A stretch of DNA of 64,000 bases from Pseudomonas sp. RIT-562 (GCF_026241895.1 NZ_JAPJIV010000021.1:62001-126000), one strand, 5' to 3'. Positions 9,064-18,565 are shown, counted from the stretch's first letter. The notes: generated by a model not told the origin, from the letters alone. Translations and numbers: made by a program.

Positions 9064-10266
9064 TTAGGCCACCGGGATCAACGGATCGGCGGCCGCCAGC
9101 GCAGCGGCACGATCAGCTGCCGGCGGGTAGATCCACACTGTGTTGATCTGCGTCTTCAGTTCCTTGGCTTCCTGCCCGACCAGTTTCAACTGACGATCCC
9201 AGCCTTCGGTAAACACCGCGCCCCAGGCGCCCAGGTCCAGGCAGGTCACGTATTTGGGCTGGCTGTAGGTCATCGGCGCCACACCCAGCAGGTCAGCGGC
9301 AACGTTGTTGCCGGCGTAGCGGCCCAGGCAGATGGCATGCTGGCAGGACATGCCGGCAAAATTGCCCAGGGTATCGGTGGCGGCGTAGGCGACGTCGCCG
9401 GCCGCGTAAATGTCGGCGTGCCCGCGCACTTTCAGGTTGCCATCCACGTGCAGGCGACCTTGCGGATCGCGGGTGCCGGCCACGTGTTCGGTCAGGGGAC
9501 TGGCGCGAAAGCCCACGGTCCAGATCACCGTGTTCGACTCGATGCGCTGCCCGTCGGCCAGGGTTACGCCACCGGCATCCACCGAGGCGACTGTGGCGTT
9601 CAACACCCACTCGATGCCCAGGTGCTCGGACGCTTCTATGATCGACGGACGAATGCCATCCCCCATCGATGCCGCAATCTGCGGGCCGCGATCGACCACA
9701 ATGACCCTGATCTGCGCGTCGTCACCCAGCGCCGCCCGCAGGCGTGCGGGCATTTCGGTAGCGGTTTCGATCCCGGTGAAACCGCCTCCGGCCACTACCA
9801 CCGTGTTGCGGGCGGTCGTTTCAGGGAGGTCCTTCAGGGCCTTGATGTGCGTTTCGAGGCGGCTGGCTTCTTCAATCTGGTCGACGTCAAAAGCGTGCTC
9901 GATCATGCCCTCGAGGGCCGGGCGAATCACGCGGCTGCCGGCGGCCAGCACCAGGCGGTCGTAGGCCAGAGTGCCGCGGGTGCCAGCGGGGTCGAAGTAG
10001 GCCACCTGTTTGTTGTTGGTATCGATGCTGTCGGCCACTCCCTTGATAAATTTCACCCCTGTGGCCTCGAACAAATCACCCAGCGGCGCCTGCATGGTGT
10101 GGACATTCGGCTCATAAAAACGCGGACGAATGCGCAGCTCGGCCTGGGGGGCCAGGACGCTGATCTGCACGTCGGTACGATCGTGCTTGTCCAACAGGCG
10201 GGCGGCGCTCAAGGCGCTCCAGACCCCACCGAACCCTGCGCCAATAACTAGGATGTGTTGTTTCAT
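9064..10266 (-). CDS. NDH-2-like NAD(P)/FAD-dependent oxidoreductase
   Basis: A 400-residue flavoprotein. The N-terminal FAD-binding fold shows ILVIGAGFGGVWSALSAA, and the central NAD(P)-binding fold shows NTVVVAGGGFTGIETATE. The late FAD-contact motif is ADIYAAGDVAYA. This is the domain order of type II NADH dehydrogenases (COG1252), which oxidise NADH and reduce quinone at the inner face of the membrane. The start at 10266 replaces a longer frame whose first 33 residues look like intergenic DNA. It is divergent from no gene and ends beside a REP cluster. The electron acceptor cannot be decided from sequence. Confidence 0.85.
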   Translation of the reverse strand: MKQHILVIGAGFGGVWSALSAARLLDKHDRTDVQISVLAPQAELRIRPRFYEPNVHTMQAPLGDLFEATGVKFIKGVADSIDTNNKQVAYFDPAGTRGTLAYDRLVLAAGSRVIRPALEGMIEHAFDVDQIEEASRLETHIKALKDLPETTARNTVVVAGGGFTGIETATEMPARLRAALGDDAQIRVIVVDRGPQIAASMGDGIRPSIIEASEHLGIEWVLNATVASVDAGGVTLADGQRIESNTVIWTVGFRASPLTEHVAGTRDPQGRLHVDGNLKVRGHADIYAAGDVAYAATDTLGNFAGMSCQHAICLGRYAGNNVAADLLGVAPMTYSQPKYVTCLDLGAWGAVFTEGWDRQLKLVGQEAKELKTQINTVWIYPPAADRAAALAAADPLIPVA

Positions 10267-10411
10267 GGGATTGCTCCTGAAGACAGTCGATCGTTGAATG
10301 GGTGGCTGATCCGATTCGCTGCAGGAAATGGTATCGACGGGCAGGTGGCGCGGCACTTCTACCAAGGGTCAGGGCCGGCATGCCTTGGTGTGAGTGGGGT
10401 ATACCGAAGTA

Positions 10412-10783
10412 TTAGCGGCGATCGAGCACGGCTTCGATGCAGGCGAGCAATTGAGCGCAGGGAAAGGGTTTGGGAAACCAGGCGACAGGCTCGGGAGAGT
10501 GGGGTCCGACTTGGGGAGGTTGGCCCTGGTAGCCGGTGATGAAGATGACGGGGATCGTCAGGCCCCTGGCGGATAGGTCGTCGTACAGCTGAATACCCGA
10601 CATGCCGGGCATCTGGATGTCGGAGATGAGGCAGGCAGTGCCTTGCACTGCGCTGGAGGAGAGGAACGCCTCGGCGCTGGCGAACACCCGAACGGTGTAG
10701 CCGTACGAACGCAATAAACTGTCCAGCGCAATGCGCACGGACTCGTCATCGTCGACAACGGCAATAATTGCGGAGTGGGACAT
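10412..10783 (-). CDS. Single-domain response regulator
   Basis: A 123-residue receiver domain with no output domain. It keeps the acidic pocket (VVDDDES), the phosphoacceptor Asp55 (LISDIQMPGMSG), the switch Thr (FITGY) and the conserved Lys near the end (FPKPF). The loop after FITGYQGQ is longer and proline-rich. It lies downstream of a FixJ-like regulator and its kinase on the same strand, separated by about 300 bases with two REPINs, so it may be a third member of that pathway. Alternative starts at 10789 and 10813 add a few residues. Confidence 0.8.
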   Translation of the reverse strand: MSHSAIIAVVDDDESVRIALDSLLRSYGYTVRVFASAEAFLSSSAVQGTACLISDIQMPGMSGIQLYDDLSARGLTIPVIFITGYQGQPPQVGPHSPEPVAWFPKPFPCAQLLACIEAVLDRR

Positions 10784-10906
10784 TTCCATACCCGGATGAA
10801 CGTGGATAGCCAATTGATGGCATCCGCCTTCACCGCAAGATACGCCGTCCTGCCGGGCGCAATAGTATACGTGGGTATAGCGCTGAAGCCGCGCGCGCCG
10901 CCAAAT

Positions 10907-10977
10907 CTGTAGGAGCCCGGCTTGCCGGCGATGGCGATCTTGCGGACGTCATCGCTGGCAAGCCAGGCTCCTACAGG
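10907..10977. repeat. REPIN, copy 1 of 2
   Basis: An inverted pair: TGTAGGAGCCCGGCTTGCCG at the left and CTGGCAAGCCAGGCTCCTAC at the right, with the short linker CGATCTTGCGGACGTCATCG. It is nearly identical to the element at 11016, about 109 bases away, the same spacing as the array at 30.6-31.4 kb. Confidence 0.85.
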
Positions 10978-11015
10978 GATTCGGAGGGGTGCGGGATTTG
11001 GGTTCGGCGCAAATC

Positions 11016-11085
11016 CGTAGGAGCCCGGCTTGCCGGCGATGGCGATCTTGCGCACGTCATCGCTGGCAAGCCAGACTCCTGCAGG
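11016..11085. repeat. REPIN, copy 2 of 2
   Basis: Same inverted-pair structure and linker as the element at 10907, with small differences at the right end (AGACTCCTGCAGG). The two copies fill the 308-base gap between the single-receiver gene and the FixJ-like gene and end a few bases from the latter's stop codon. Confidence 0.85.
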
Positions 11086-11091
11086 GGATCC

Positions 11092-11730
11092 TCACACCCC
11101 AAGCGCCTGCGCCATGCGCACCAGGTCGGCGAAGGAGCGGGCGAGCATCTTGCGCATGGCCTGGCCGCGGTGGATCTTCACCGTGATCTCGCTCAAGCCG
11201 ATTTCCCCGGCGATCTGTTTGTTCATCAACCCCGACACCGCCAGTGCCATCACGGTCTGCTCCCTGGGAGTGAGCGTGGTGTAGCGGCTGCGCAGTTGCT
11301 CGGTGCTGCGCTCGGATTCGCGGCGCACCTTGTCCCGGGCATGGGCGGCGGAAACGGCGTCGATCAGGTCCTGTTCGCGGAACGGCTTGGCGAGGAAATC
11401 CACGGCACCGGCCTTCATCGCCCGCACCGTCATGGCGATGTCGCCATGCCCGGTCATGAATACGATCGGCAGGTTGATCCCGGCCTCTGCCAGCTCGCGC
11501 TGGAAATCCAGGCCACTGGTACCTTGCAGGCGCACATCGAGCACCAGGCAACTGGGAATGTCCGGGCGCGGGTAGTTCATGAACTCGGCAACCGAAGCAA
11601 ACAGCGCCACCTGCAGGCCGATGGAGCGCAACAGGCTGCCGAGGGACTCGCGCAACGGCGCATCGTCATCGACGATGAACACCAGGGGCTCGTGGTTGGC
11701 GACTCTGTTCAGAGGATGATGTGCGTTCAT
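11092..11730 (-). CDS. FixJ-like LuxR-type response regulator
   Basis: A 212-residue two-domain regulator. Residues 15-125 form a receiver with the acidic pocket IVDDD and phosphoacceptor Asp65 (LVLDVRLQG), then FMTGHGD and the Lys of AKPF. Residues 148-205 are a LuxR helix-turn-helix (LTPREQTVMALAVSGLMNKQ followed by EITVKIHRGQAMRKM). Its ATG overlaps the TGA of the upstream kinase gene by four bases, so the pair is translationally coupled and almost certainly a cognate two-component system. The FixJ/TodT-like arrangement suggests control of a metabolic or respiratory gene set. Targets are unknown. Confidence 0.9.
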   Translation of the reverse strand: MNAHHPLNRVANHEPLVFIVDDDAPLRESLGSLLRSIGLQVALFASVAEFMNYPRPDIPSCLVLDVRLQGTSGLDFQRELAEAGINLPIVFMTGHGDIAMTVRAMKAGAVDFLAKPFREQDLIDAVSAAHARDKVRRESERSTEQLRSRYTTLTPREQTVMALAVSGLMNKQIAGEIGLSEITVKIHRGQAMRKMLARSFADLVRMAQALGV

Positions 11731-13319
11731 GACGTTTCCATCGAGTGCGTGAGTGCAGTTCCGGCACTGTTGGTCGACTCCGGCAGCAGCACCGGCAGCG
11801 CAAACCGCAACGAGGTTCCGTGGCCGGGCGTGCTGGTGGCCCAGATGCGTCCGCCATGAAAATCGATGATCGAGCGACAGATCGACAGCCCCATGCCCAG
11901 GCCGCTGTCCTTGGTGGTGAAGAACGGGGTGAAGAGTGCATTCATCACCTCGGGGGCGATGCCCATGCCCCGGTCCGCCACTTCCACCATGGCTTCGTTA
12001 TCCGCGACCCAGGTGCGCACGTGCAGCAGGCGATCACGCACCTTGACCGCATCCATGGCGTGGCAGGCATTGATGATCAGGTTGATGATGACCTGCTGCA
12101 GTTGCACCCGATCGACATCCACCAGGCGGCCATGCGCAGCCAGTTCCACAGTCGGACGAATCTTGTGGTGCGCCAGCTCCTGCTGCACCAGGCCCAGGGT
12201 CTCACTGACGATATCGTCCAGCGACTCGTGTTGGCGCAATGGATCACTTTTGCGCGAAAGGGCGCGGATCCGGCTGATCACGTCACTGGCGCGACCGGCG
12301 CTGGCGATGATCCGATCCAGCGCCTGCAAGGCTTCAGGCAGGTCCGGGGCAGGGCGATCGAGCCAACGCCGGCAGGCTTCGCCGCTGCTGGTGATCGCCG
12401 TCAGTGGCTGGTTCACTTCATGGGCAATGGACGCGGCGAGTTCGCCCAAGGAGGTGACGCGGGTGACGTGGGCCAGTTGCGCCTGGGCGCAGAACAGCGC
12501 GGCCTCGGCCTCTCGGGTGGCAGTGACGTCCATCAGCGCACCGATGTATTCGCAGCGTTCGTGCTGTTCAAACAGCGGGCTGGCGATCATGTGGATGTGC
12601 TTGATGCGGCCGTCGGGCATCAGCAGTCGGTGCCTGACTTCGATCAGCGCTTCCCCGCGCGCCGCCTTGGCGAACACCTCGTGGGCCAGCGGCAGGTCGT
12701 CGGGATGAGTTCGGGCCAGGACCATGGAAACCGTGGGCGACTCGCTGAGCGCACATTCGAAAATCCGCGCCGCTTCGTCCGACCAGGTCATGCGTTCGCT
12801 ATCGCCGCGAAAGCCGACGCTGCCGGTGCGGCTCAAACGCTGGGCCCCCAGCAGATACACCTCGTTGTGGCGCAGGCGGTCCGCTGCGTATTTGCTGCGC
12901 AGGGCCAGGAAGGTAATCGCCGACAGCGCGGTCAGGCAGCGGAAAAAACCGGTGGTCGAGTCCCAGCGCTGATAGCCGCCGTTGTATAGAAAGATTGCGG
13001 TAAGCAACACAATGCACATCAGCGCGATCGAGATCACCACGTTGATCGAGAACAGATTGGCCGCCATCAACAGCAACGTGATGTACAGGATGGTCGGCGC
13101 CAGGTCGGTGTGAGTCTCGGAGTTGATCACCACGATCCCGCACGCCACCACCAGGCCGATCACCCAGCCCAGGGCGTTGACCAATGGATTGGGGCTGATG
13201 CTGATAGCGGGATCGACTCTGCGCAGGTGGGGTGTGCGGGACGTCTTGCGCAACAAACCGAAGAAAAATGGCAGCGCTTCGCGCGCACTGGCAGACCTGT
13301 TGTTGTTCATTTCGGTCAT
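11727..13319 (-). CDS. FixL/DctB-like membrane sensor histidine kinase
   Basis: A 530-residue kinase. Residues 50-160 hold four to five hydrophobic helices, forming an integral-membrane sensor region. A PAS domain follows at about 175-295 (GFRGDSERMTWSDEAARIFE, with a PAC end YIGALMDVTATREAE). The HisKA domain has H-box IAHEVNQPLTAI, and HATPase_c has NLIINACHAMD, then GLGMGLSICRSII. It is the partner of the overlapping FixJ-like gene. The ATG at 13317-13319 was chosen because AGGAG lies just upstream; ATG at 13310 is possible. No haem-binding PAS His could be asserted, so oxygen sensing is not claimed. Confidence 0.88.
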   Translation of the reverse strand: MTEMNNNRSASAREALPFFFGLLRKTSRTPHLRRVDPAISISPNPLVNALGWVIGLVVACGIVVINSETHTDLAPTILYITLLLMAANLFSINVVISIALMCIVLLTAIFLYNGGYQRWDSTTGFFRCLTALSAITFLALRSKYAADRLRHNEVYLLGAQRLSRTGSVGFRGDSERMTWSDEAARIFECALSESPTVSMVLARTHPDDLPLAHEVFAKAARGEALIEVRHRLLMPDGRIKHIHMIASPLFEQHERCEYIGALMDVTATREAEAALFCAQAQLAHVTRVTSLGELAASIAHEVNQPLTAITSSGEACRRWLDRPAPDLPEALQALDRIIASAGRASDVISRIRALSRKSDPLRQHESLDDIVSETLGLVQQELAHHKIRPTVELAAHGRLVDVDRVQLQQVIINLIINACHAMDAVKVRDRLLHVRTWVADNEAMVEVADRGMGIAPEVMNALFTPFFTTKDSGLGMGLSICRSIIDFHGGRIWATSTPGHGTSLRFALPVLLPESTNSAGTALTHSMETS

Positions 13320-13462
13320 GCACTCCTGATGTCGGGGGGGGGCGGAGTCTGGGTGGCATATCGTAGAAGCAATCGGTCCTGCCCTGATAGGACATATACC
13401 CCTGAAAAACGGCCAAGCGCCTGCCTGCACGGCGATTTGGCCACGCCAGGTAAAGGCTGCCG

Positions 13463-14479
13463 TCAGCGGGAAAAGCGGCTGCGGTATTCGCGGGGGGATA
13501 TCGAGAGATGACGCTGAAAGGTGTAGCGCATGCGCTCTTCGTCGCCAAAGCCACAGGACTGGGCGATTTGGTCGATGTTGCGCTGGGAGTCTTCGAGCAG
13601 GCGCCGTGCGGCTTCCATGCGGAACATTTCGATGGCCTTGGCCGGCGTGCGTCCGGTCTGGCGCTTGTACACCCGGGCAAAATTGCGCGGGCTCATCTGG
13701 GCCTGCCGAGCCAGCTTCTCGACGGTCAGGCCTGGCTCGCTGAGATTGGCGCTGATCCACAGGTGCAGCTCGTCAAAGCCGGCACTGTCGTCGGTCTGCG
13801 ATTGCAGCAGCTGGCTGAACTGCGCCTGGCCCCCAGGTCGCTTGAGGAACACCACCAGTTCCCTGGCCACCTGCAGCGCAACTTCGCGACCGCAATCAGC
13901 CTCGACCAATGCCAGGGCCATGTCGATACCGGTGGTGACGCCTGCCGAAGTCCAGACCGTGCCCTGCTGGATAAAGATCGCATCGATGTCGACGTCGATG
14001 GTCGGGAAGCCGCTCTTGAGCATGTCGCACATCGCCCAATGGGTGGCGGCGCGCAGGCCTTCGAGCAATCCGGCCTGGGCCAGCAGGAAGGTGCCGCTGC
14101 ACACCGAAGCGGTGCGCCTGGCCCTGGGCGAGGCTGCGCGCAACCAGTCCACCAGTGCCACGCCGTCGATCATCGCCTGGCGGATGTTGGGGGCGCCCGG
14201 CACGATCAGCGTGTCCACCGCGTGCTCGTTGAACAGGTGCAGGGAGGTGGTGTGCACCGACAGCCCTTCGGCGGTAGTGATCAGTCCACCTTCCAGGCTC
14301 GCGGTGTGCAGGGTGTAGCCCGGCAGTTCGCGTTCGGCCATGGCTTTGGACGCCGCCCAGAACACTGTCTGGGCGCCGGTCAGGTCGAGCAGGCCCATTT
14401 GCGGGTAGGCCAGGAATACCACGGCCCGCGGTTGGGACAGCGAATCGGTGGGATAGGGGTCTTGCTCGATCAAATTCAT
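13463..14479 (-). CDS. GlxA-type AraC regulator with DJ-1/PfpI domain
   Basis: A 338-residue regulator. Residues about 18-190 are a DJ-1/PfpI glutamine-amidotransferase-like domain (VVFLAYPQMGLLDLTGAQTV, nucleophile-elbow sequence ASVCSGTFLLAQAGLL). The C-terminal 100 residues are an AraC DNA-binding domain (VEKLARQAQMSPRNFARVYK, then IDQIAQSCGFGDEERMRYTF). Members include GlxA, ArgR-like and CdhR-like regulators of amine and amino-acid catabolism. The start at 14479 removes a 41-residue non-coding extension. It is divergent from the catalase gene across a 267-base gap, so it may act on that promoter, although that is only inferred from position. Confidence 0.87.
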   Translation of the reverse strand: MNLIEQDPYPTDSLSQPRAVVFLAYPQMGLLDLTGAQTVFWAASKAMAERELPGYTLHTASLEGGLITTAEGLSVHTTSLHLFNEHAVDTLIVPGAPNIRQAMIDGVALVDWLRAASPRARRTASVCSGTFLLAQAGLLEGLRAATHWAMCDMLKSGFPTIDVDIDAIFIQQGTVWTSAGVTTGIDMALALVEADCGREVALQVARELVVFLKRPGGQAQFSQLLQSQTDDSAGFDELHLWISANLSEPGLTVEKLARQAQMSPRNFARVYKRQTGRTPAKAIEMFRMEAARRLLEDSQRNIDQIAQSCGFGDEERMRYTFQRHLSISPREYRSRFSR

Positions 14480-14746
14480 TGGCGCTTTGACGCTCTGTTC
14501 TTGCCGGTATTGGCGTTGCGATAGGACGTGGCCGAAAACCGGGATAACTCCGCGCCTGCGGCTTGTCAAGTTATCGCGATGGATGACGCTGCCCCGGCGC
14601 AAGGGGCTTTTGGTTGGGTGGCCGACTATTTGCCGTTTTTACGTAGCTCGCATAGGGGCTTTTTCCGATCATGCGTCCGGTCATGAGGCGTTCGACCAGG
14701 ACTCGATCGGGTTGGATGGCTCCCAGTGTCCTGAGAGGTCACCCTG

Positions 14747-16213
14747 ATGAATGATAAAAAACTAACCCACGCCACCGGCGCGCCGGTGATCGACAACCTC
14801 AATATCGAAACTGCCGGGCCACGTGGGCCCGCGCTATTGCAAGACATCTGGCTGCTGGAAAAACTCGCGCATTTCGACCGCGAGGTCATTCCCGAGCGGC
14901 GCATGCATGCCAAAGGGGCGGGCGCCTACGGGACTTTTACCGTCACCGCCGATATCACTCGTCATTCCAAGGCCAGCCTCTTTGCCCAGGTGGGCAAGCA
15001 GACTCCGGCGTTCGTGCGCTTTTCCACCGTGGCCGGGGAGCGCGGAGCGGCCGACGCCGAGCGCGACATTCGCGGTTTTGCGGTCAAGCTCTACACCGAT
15101 GAGGGCAATTGGGACATCGTCGGGAATAACACCCCGGTGTTCTTCTTCCGCGACCCGCTGCGCTTTTCCGACCTCAACCATGTGGTCAAGCGCGACCCGC
15201 GCACCGGCCTGCGGTCACCAACCAATAACTGGGATTTCTGGACACTGCTGCCCGAAGCCTTGCACCAGGTCACGATCGTCATGAGCGACCGCGGCATCCC
15301 CGCCAGTTACCGGCACATGCATGGTTTTGGCAGTCACACCTTCAGCCTGATCAATGCCGACAACCAGCGAGTCTGGGCCAAGTTTCATTTCGTCTGCCAG
15401 CAGTCCATCACCAACCTCAGCGATGCAGAGGCGGCGCAGGTGGTTGGCAACGACCGCGAGAGCAACTTGCGCGACCTTTATGAGTGCATTGAGCGGGGTG
15501 AATTTCCCTGCTGGAAACTGTGCATCCAGACTATGACGCAAGACCAGGCACGCGTGCATCGACACAACCCGTTCGACCTGACCAAGGTCTGGCCTCATGC
15601 CGAGTTCCCGCTGCAAGAAGTGGGCGTATTGCGCCTGGAGCGTAACCCCGACAACCATTTCGCCGAGGTTGAGCAGGCGGCTTTTTCCCCGGCCAATGTG
15701 GTGCCGGGCGTGAGCTTCTCGCCAGACAAAATGCTCCAGGCGCGGCTGTTCTCTTACGGCGATGCGCAGCGCTATCGGCTTGGCGTGAACTTCAATCACA
15801 TCCCGGTTAACGCGCCGCGCTGCCCCTTCCACAGCTATCACCGCGACGGCGCAATGCGCACGGATGGCAACCTGGGTTCGACCTTGTCCTACTTCCCCAA
15901 CAGCTTCGGCGAATGGCAGGACCACCGGCAATTGCACGAGCCGCCCCTGGCGCTGGATGGCGATGCCGGCCATTGGGATCAAAGCGTCGTGGAGGATCAT
16001 TTCGAGCAGCCTGGCAATCTGTTCCGGCTGATGACGCCCTTCCAGCAGCAGGCGCTGTTCGACAATACCGCCCGGGCGATGGGTGATGCGCCAGAGATGA
16101 TCAAGCGGCGGCACATCGCCAACTGCACCCAGGCCGATCCCGCCTACGGTGCTGGCGTTGCCCAAGCGTTGGGCCTGAGCCTGGCCGTGGCGGATACCGC
16201 CGCCACCCTGTAA
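14747..16213 (+). CDS. Monofunctional haem catalase (small-subunit type)
   Basis: A 488-residue cytoplasmic catalase converting hydrogen peroxide to water and oxygen. The distal haem His is His54 in RRMHAKGAGAYGTF, the distal Asn lies in VGNNTPVFFFRDP, and the proximal haem Tyr is Tyr337 in ARLFSYGDAQRYRLG. Length and the start THATGAPVIDN with TAGPRGP match the clade-3 KatA group. There is no signal peptide, unlike periplasmic KatB-type enzymes. The ATG at 14747 follows GAGAGGTCACCCTG. A cysteine-hydrolase reading frame, now broken, follows 41 bases later and may be co-transcribed. Confidence 0.93.
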   Translation: MNDKKLTHATGAPVIDNLNIETAGPRGPALLQDIWLLEKLAHFDREVIPERRMHAKGAGAYGTFTVTADITRHSKASLFAQVGKQTPAFVRFSTVAGERGAADAERDIRGFAVKLYTDEGNWDIVGNNTPVFFFRDPLRFSDLNHVVKRDPRTGLRSPTNNWDFWTLLPEALHQVTIVMSDRGIPASYRHMHGFGSHTFSLINADNQRVWAKFHFVCQQSITNLSDAEAAQVVGNDRESNLRDLYECIERGEFPCWKLCIQTMTQDQARVHRHNPFDLTKVWPHAEFPLQEVGVLRLERNPDNHFAEVEQAAFSPANVVPGVSFSPDKMLQARLFSYGDAQRYRLGVNFNHIPVNAPRCPFHSYHRDGAMRTDGNLGSTLSYFPNSFGEWQDHRQLHEPPLALDGDAGHWDQSVVEDHFEQPGNLFRLMTPFQQQALFDNTARAMGDAPEMIKRRHIANCTQADPAYGAGVAQALGLSLAVADTAATL

Positions 16214-16254
16214 ATCCTTGCACCCTGCGGCAACCTGTCAGTGGAGAAACTATC

Positions 16255-16818
16255 ATGAGCAGTTCCGATTCCAGCAAGAAAGCCCTGGTGGTCGTTGATA
16301 TCCAGAATGACTATTTCCCCGGCGGCCGATGGGCGCTGACCCACGTCGAAGACGCTGCGGGGCAAGCGGCGCGAGTCATCGACCGGTTCCGCGAACGCGG
16401 CGACCTGGTGGTGCATATCCGCCATTAATTCAAGGACGACAATGCGCCTTTCTTCCGACCCGGCAGCGAGGGCGCGCAGATTCACGAGAGTGCGAAAAAC
16501 CGTGCGGACGAGCCCGTGGTGCTCAAGCACTACATCAACTCATTCCGCGAGACCGAGCTGAAAGCCATCCTCGACCGGCATGGCATCAATGAGGTGGTCG
16601 TGGTCGGAAACATGAGTCACATGTGCGTCGACGGCATGACCCGCGCAGCGGTGGACTTCGGCTACACCACCACGGTGTTGCATGACGCCTGCGCCACCCT
16701 CGACCTTGAGTTCAATGGGGTCAAGGTGCCTGCGGCGCAGGTGCACGCCGCATTCATGGCGGCCCTGAGTTTCGGCTACGCGCCGGTCATTTCCACCAGT
16801 GAATACCTGAACCGTTGA
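16255..16818 (+). pseudogene. Isochorismatase-family cysteine hydrolase with a premature stop
   Basis: A 188-codon frame encoding a cysteine hydrolase, interrupted by TAA at 16426-16428 (codon 58). The first part has the catalytic Asp motif ALVVVDIQNDYFPGG; after the stop the same frame continues with FFRPGSEGAQIH and the nucleophile region VGNMSHMCVDGMTRAAVDFG. At this site relatives typically read HIxHEF, and GAA to TAA is a single substitution. No frameshift is present, so this is a point nonsense mutation. The family hydrolyses amides, nicotinamide or isochorismate-like compounds. A fragment starting after the stop would lack the catalytic Asp. Confidence 0.85.
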
Positions 16819-16949
16819 TCCGCTGCAGCGGCCTTGCAGATGGACGGCCATGGTCGTCCATTTGCCTGCTGTTTTTGTGGTCTACGCTGATCACCTGGAC
16901 CGACTGGCATGGAGGCTGCCAATAGCTGTCCGGGAGTTGAGGAACGTCG

Positions 16950-17903
16950 ATGGTGCAGTTGATCTGCTCGCAATTCGATGAGTTCGAAGAAGCCCTGTAT
17001 GGCGTGCAGGGCCGCTACGTCCTGCGGACCCGCCAGCAGCGGGACTGGCAACTCAAGGTGGTCGACCTCAACGGGGTGGCGCTGATGAGCGGCCGCGAAG
17101 GCGCTGGTACCGTGTACACCGGTATCGGTCTGCCCGGCTATTTTAATATTTTTGTGCCCCTGACCGGGCACGAGACCACGGTGGTCGACGGCCACCGCTT
17201 CGATCGTCGGCGCATTGGCTGGATGGTGCCCAATGCAATGTTTCATATCAACGCCACGCATCCCGCCAGTTGGCTGACGGTCGCCATGTCCTGCGAGCTG
17301 GTGCTGCACTGGGCGTCACTGCGCGAGGACGAATTCGATTTTTCCCTATTGCACCGCAACCTGGTGAGCAATGCCCAGCGCAACCTCGGGCCGCTGCTCT
17401 GGCTGGCGCAACGGCTGTTCCACATCGATGCACATTCTCCCGAAGCCTTGCACAGCGAGAGTGCCGAGCACGCGGCGCGCATGGAGGTGATGGACGTGGT
17501 GTTTCGCCTGCTGTTGCCCGTCGACCCGCCGCACGCCACGGCGCGACACAATCGTGATCACCAGGAAATCATCAGGCGCGCGCTGGAGTTGCTCGAAGTG
17601 CTGGAGGTCCAGACGGTCTACACCGAAGACATCTGCCAGGCGACCTGCGCCTCCGAGCGCACCGTGCGTAATGTGTTCAACCAATACCTGGGCATGAGCC
17701 CGCATCGATACTTGATGATTCGCCGCCTGCACGCCATCCGCGCGGCTATCCGCCATGCTGGTCCGCAGGACACCGTCACCAGCATCTGCGCGCGCTTCGG
17801 TGTGTGGGATTTTGGGCGGCTGGCGAGCCTCTACCGCCAGTATTTCGGCACGCTGCCGGCGCAGTCGCTGAAAGCCGCAAGGGCGGCGCGGCCGCATGGC
17901 TAG
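16950..17903 (+). CDS. AraC-family regulator
   Basis: A 317-residue regulator. The first 200 residues form a beta-rich sensor region (VVDLNGVALMSGREGAGTVY, YFNIFVPLTGHETTVVDGHR) of the type found before AraC domains in EutR-like and aromatic/amine regulators. Residues about 215-312 are the two-helix DNA-binding domain (YTEDICQATCASERTVRNVF, then VTSICARFGVWDFGRLASLY). GAGG precedes the ATG at 16950. It is convergent with, and only four bases from, a shorter AraC gene with a related DNA-binding domain. Targets are unknown. Confidence 0.87.
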   Translation: MVQLICSQFDEFEEALYGVQGRYVLRTRQQRDWQLKVVDLNGVALMSGREGAGTVYTGIGLPGYFNIFVPLTGHETTVVDGHRFDRRRIGWMVPNAMFHINATHPASWLTVAMSCELVLHWASLREDEFDFSLLHRNLVSNAQRNLGPLLWLAQRLFHIDAHSPEALHSESAEHAARMEVMDVVFRLLLPVDPPHATARHNRDHQEIIRRALELLEVLEVQTVYTEDICQATCASERTVRNVFNQYLGMSPHRYLMIRRLHAIRAAIRHAGPQDTVTSICARFGVWDFGRLASLYRQYFGTLPAQSLKAARAARPHG

Positions 17904-17907
17904 GCAG

Positions 17908-18315
17908 TCACGACAACGAGCGCATCAGGGTCTGGCTGGGGTATTCGCCAAACAGCTGGTGATAGTCCGCAGCCATGCGGCCACTGTCAGTAAAGCCGAA
18001 GCGCGCAGCCACCAGGCTGACCGATTCGATGTCCGGATTGGCGAGTGCCAGCGCTGCACGAACCAGATGCAGGCGGCGAATGTGCAGGTAGCGATTGGGC
18101 CCGATACCGAACACCTGCTGGAAAATCGAGCGCAGGGTGCGCTCGCTGACACCCGCCTTGCGGCACAGCTCGCCCAGGCTCAAGGATTGCACATCGCACT
18201 GCTGCAGCAGCGTCAGCACCCGGGCGGCACTGGCTTGACGCCTGGCCTGTTGCCAACTGACTCGCGCTGTAGGGGTAAGACTTGAACTCGGTAGCCGGGC
18301 CTTGTGTTTGTCCAT
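17908..18315 (-). CDS. Short AraC protein: DNA-binding domain only
   Basis: A 135-residue protein consisting almost entirely of an AraC DNA-binding domain (LSLGELCRKAGVSERTLRSI, VSLVAARFGFTDSGRMAADY), preceded by 35 polar residues. The usual 180-200-residue ligand domain is missing. It may be a remnant of a full-length regulator or a SoxS/MarA-like stand-alone activator. The start ATG at 18313-18315 has no strong ribosome site, and upstream DNA does not visibly encode the missing domain in frame. It converges with the AraC gene at 16950 and is divergent from the arylesterase-like gene. SoxS-like size makes a working protein possible. Confidence 0.7.
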   Translation of the reverse strand: MDKHKARLPSSSLTPTARVSWQQARRQASAARVLTLLQQCDVQSLSLGELCRKAGVSERTLRSIFQQVFGIGPNRYLHIRRLHLVRAALALANPDIESVSLVAARFGFTDSGRMAADYHQLFGEYPSQTLMRSLS

Positions 18316-18565
18316 TTCAACCTGCCATCAAGCTCGTTCAGGTTGATCCAGAGTGTCTCGATCAGGCGCAGTCGACTACGTAAAACAGGCAAGCTTTGGG
18401 TTAAACGGCGGGTTGATCACGCATATATGCCGCTGTGCAACGTGCCGAATTTACGTAGAAGTAAACGCCTGCGTTTGCGCAAGCTAAGGTTATTCCCAGC
18501 CAGGCCGCCGCGCCGTCTCCTGGCCCGAAATCCACCTGGAACAATCGAAAGGAGTGCACTCCACC

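Noticed and set aside
13320..13760. 147-residue N-terminal extension of the FixL-like kinase
   Set aside because: It runs through the intergenic region into the neighbouring regulator gene and has no domain content; AGGAG lies before the chosen ATG.
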